This document shows, piece by piece, positions 6,064-6,804 of a stretch of 6,804 nt of DNA. Below the pieces are notes generated by a model that had not been told where the DNA came from, ran no database searches, and was given only the letters and a program-made list of their open reading frames with translations. Each line of letters begins with the position of its first letter. Position 1 is the stretch's first letter. Position numbers and translations under genes: made by a program. This DNA is from Stenotrophomonas sp. (lineage in GTDB: Bacteria; Pseudomonadota; Gammaproteobacteria; Xanthomonadales; Xanthomonadaceae), in contig QFOV01000179.1 of NCBI GenBank assembly GCA_003248565.1, forward strand, positions 1 through 6,804. Direction: 5' to 3'.

Positions 6064-6115
6064 CCGTTTCTCCATAAGTGACTGCATGCCGTTGGCTTCC
6101 GCAGCCGCCTCTCGC

Positions 6116-6144
6116 TTGACTATTCAGACCTCTATCTGTGAAAT
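6116..6144 (+). promoter_or_regulatory. Candidate sigma70 promoter for the XRE regulator
   Basis: TTGACT (6116-6121) is five of six to the -35 consensus. A 17-bp spacer leads to TGAAAT (6139-6144), four of six to the -10 consensus. The start of the XRE gene (6210) lies 66 bp further on. The CTCTAT/ATAGAG palindrome overlaps the -10, as expected for repression. No equally convincing minus-strand promoter for the J-domain gene was found. Confidence 0.4.
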
Positions 6145-6167
6145 AGAGTCTGCCACACTGATAGAGG
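6129..6167. promoter_or_regulatory. Candidate operator: three CTCTAT/ATAGAG half-sites
   Basis: CCTCTATC at 6129-6136 is mirrored by ATAGAG at 6143-6148 (19-bp palindrome with 7-bp centre, 6130-6148) and again by GATAGAGG at 6160-6167 (8-bp arms, 23-bp spacing). The sites lie in the gap between the divergent XRE regulator and cargo genes. XRE repressors normally bind such dyads, so this is probably the regulator's own operator. Binding is inferred. Confidence 0.55.
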
Positions 6168-6209
6168 CTTCGTCATGATGGGTGCCCATCCGATCGCATT
6201 GATTTCAGC

Positions 6210-6584
6210 GTGTCCGAGGCCCTCCGCTCCCTATTTGCCGCACGCCTTGTGCAGGCCCGCCAAATGCGCGGGCTGAGCCAGCGCGCCTTGGGAGATCGCA
6301 TGGGACTAGGAAAGGAAAAGGGCTCTTCCCGGATCAATCGCTACGAACACCAAGTCACGGCTGTTGGCTTCGATAGCCTGGATACCTTGGCCAAGGTGCT
6401 TGAGGTCCCACCTGCATATCTGCTGGCCGACAACCAGGAAATGGCGCAAACGATCTTGTTGTTCTCCAACATCGCTCCGGAGAAACAAGCCTCTGCTGTT
6501 CAGCTTTTGCAACTCCTACAGCAGCATCCCGACTTGATCGAAAAACTGCACGCGCTTGCACCCGGTTTGGTCACTAAGCCGTAA
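6210..6584 (+). CDS. XRE-family transcriptional regulator
   Basis: A 124-residue DNA-binding protein. Residues 9-72 form a Cro/cI-type helix-turn-helix: 'RLVQARQMRGLSQRALGDRMG' at 12-32 is given here by its key parts LSQRALGDRMG (22-32, helices 2 and 3), the 'SSRINRYEHQ' stretch (39-48) closes the DNA-binding part, and 'LDTLAKVLEVPPAYLLAD' (57-74) is the usual helix 5. The C-terminal 75-124 is helical and Leu-rich, likely for dimerisation. The start is GTG at 6210: upstream the frame is stopped at 6162 and has no ATG, and the first internal ATG (Met19) would cut into the domain. No clear Shine-Dalgarno precedes the GTG, so expression may be low. It is divergent from the cargo operon and convergent with the gene at the right edge. 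It probably represses its own promoter and perhaps the cargo. Confidence 0.88.
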   Translation: MSEALRSLFAARLVQARQMRGLSQRALGDRMGLGKEKGSSRINRYEHQVTAVGFDSLDTLAKVLEVPPAYLLADNQEMAQTILLFSNIAPEKQASAVQLLQLLQQHPDLIEKLHALAPGLVTKP

Positions 6585-6594
6585 GCGCGAGTTA

Positions 6595-6804
6595 CTAGTC
6601 CCATTGCTCCCATCGGAGCGCTTCGACTAGATACGCTCCAGCTCGCAATCTAAGCCGGGTGGCGGCCTCTCTAGCCCGCGCCTTCATGCGCCAGCTCCCA
6701 TCGGAAGCTGAGCGCTCTACCTCCCGGGCCTGTCGGTCTAGATCAGCCGCTTTGGCACGAGCTATTGCCGCCCTGGTCGATGACCAGGACGTCTCCGTTT
6801 CCTT
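6595..6804 (-). CDS. C-terminal part of an unidentified basic helical protein
   Basis: Reading leftward from the right edge, one frame is open for 69 codons and ends with TAG at 6595-6597, ten bases after the convergent XRE gene stop. The N-terminus is outside the window. The translated stretch is rich in Arg, Ala and Glu with the flavour of a long amphipathic helix ('RAAIARAKAADLDRQAREVE', then 'WRMKARAREAATRLRLRAG') and ends 'AYLVEALRWEQWD'. A DNA-binding or coiled-coil role is possible but I do not recognise a family. It could also be a chance open frame in GC-rich DNA, as the visible part is short. Confidence 0.5.
   Translation of the reverse strand, partial: KETETSWSSTRAAIARAKAADLDRQAREVERSASDGSWRMKARAREAATRLRLRAGAYLVEALRWEQWD

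Noticed and set aside
2940..6074. The 11-mer TGGAGAAACGG occurs in the oriT (+ strand, 2940-2950) and, inverted, over the J-domain gene ribosome site (6064-6074).
   Set aside because: Several shared 11-mers are expected by chance in a window this long on both strands, and the second copy is explained by a Shine-Dalgarno.
6606..6705. Direct repeat GCTCCCATCGGA at 6606-6617 and 6694-6705.
   Set aside because: A single 12-base repeat is near chance expectation here, and the copies fall in different codon frames of the partial gene, so it is not a protein repeat.
6772..6788. CCTGGTC/GACCAGG hairpin near the right edge.
   Set aside because: Seven-bp arms inside the probable partial coding region, with no tail or neighbouring signal to give it a function.
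1..6804. CRISPR array, tRNA, rRNA or insertion sequence.
   Set aside because: No regularly spaced repeats, no cloverleaf or rRNA-like stretch, and no transposase or flanking terminal repeats were seen.

Overview
The window looks like part of a small integrative mobilizable element (or a mobilizable genomic island) in a GC-rich gammaproteobacterium. The protein style (AlpA regulator, DUF3987/YfjI protein, XRE regulator of the 'SQRALGDRMGLGK' type, many lipoproteins) suggests Xanthomonadaceae such as Stenotrophomonas or Xanthomonas. No rRNA, tRNA or chromosomal marker confirms the host. No integrase or attachment site is in view, so the ends of the element lie outside.

Left module, + strand, 1-2002: the C-terminal 59 residues of an AlpA-family regulator, a 97-residue helical protein, and a 487-residue DUF3987 (YfjI-like) protein. 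Gaps are tight (11 bp, then a 1-base stop/start overlap). A strong intrinsic terminator at 1968-2002 ends the set. AlpA followed by a DUF3987 protein is a common control/replication block of small integrative elements.

Mobilization module, 2062-2970: a 32-bp interrupted palindrome, then a minus-strand relaxase of the RSF1010/R1162 MobA (MOBQ) type cut down to the relaxase domain alone. On its 5' side is a minus-strand terminator-like hairpin, followed by a sequence strongly resembling the R1162-type nic core (GGTAAGTGCGC). The relaxase catalytic Tyr and three His ligands are all visible, so the element probably borrows a conjugative pilus from another plasmid or ICE.

Cargo module, minus strand, 6063 down to 3101: five genes in one direction. 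They encode a J-domain protein with a C-terminal PH-like region, a 71-residue membrane protein with two segments, a small four-cysteine lipoprotein, a YwqK/MORN-type lipoprotein with a C-terminal CxxC, and a lipoprotein with an EF-hand-like loop and a CCPS motif. The first three are closely packed. The last two follow gaps of about 100 and 90 bp, the second holding an 11-bp hairpin. The set looks envelope-directed, and I cannot assign it to a described system.

Right end, 6064-6804: a divergent XRE-type regulator (GTG start) faces the cargo operon across a 146-bp gap. That gap holds repeated CTCTAT/ATAGAG half-sites and a plausible sigma70 promoter, so the regulator probably controls itself and perhaps the cargo. 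Downstream, and convergent, is the C-terminal end of an unidentified basic helical protein running off the right edge.
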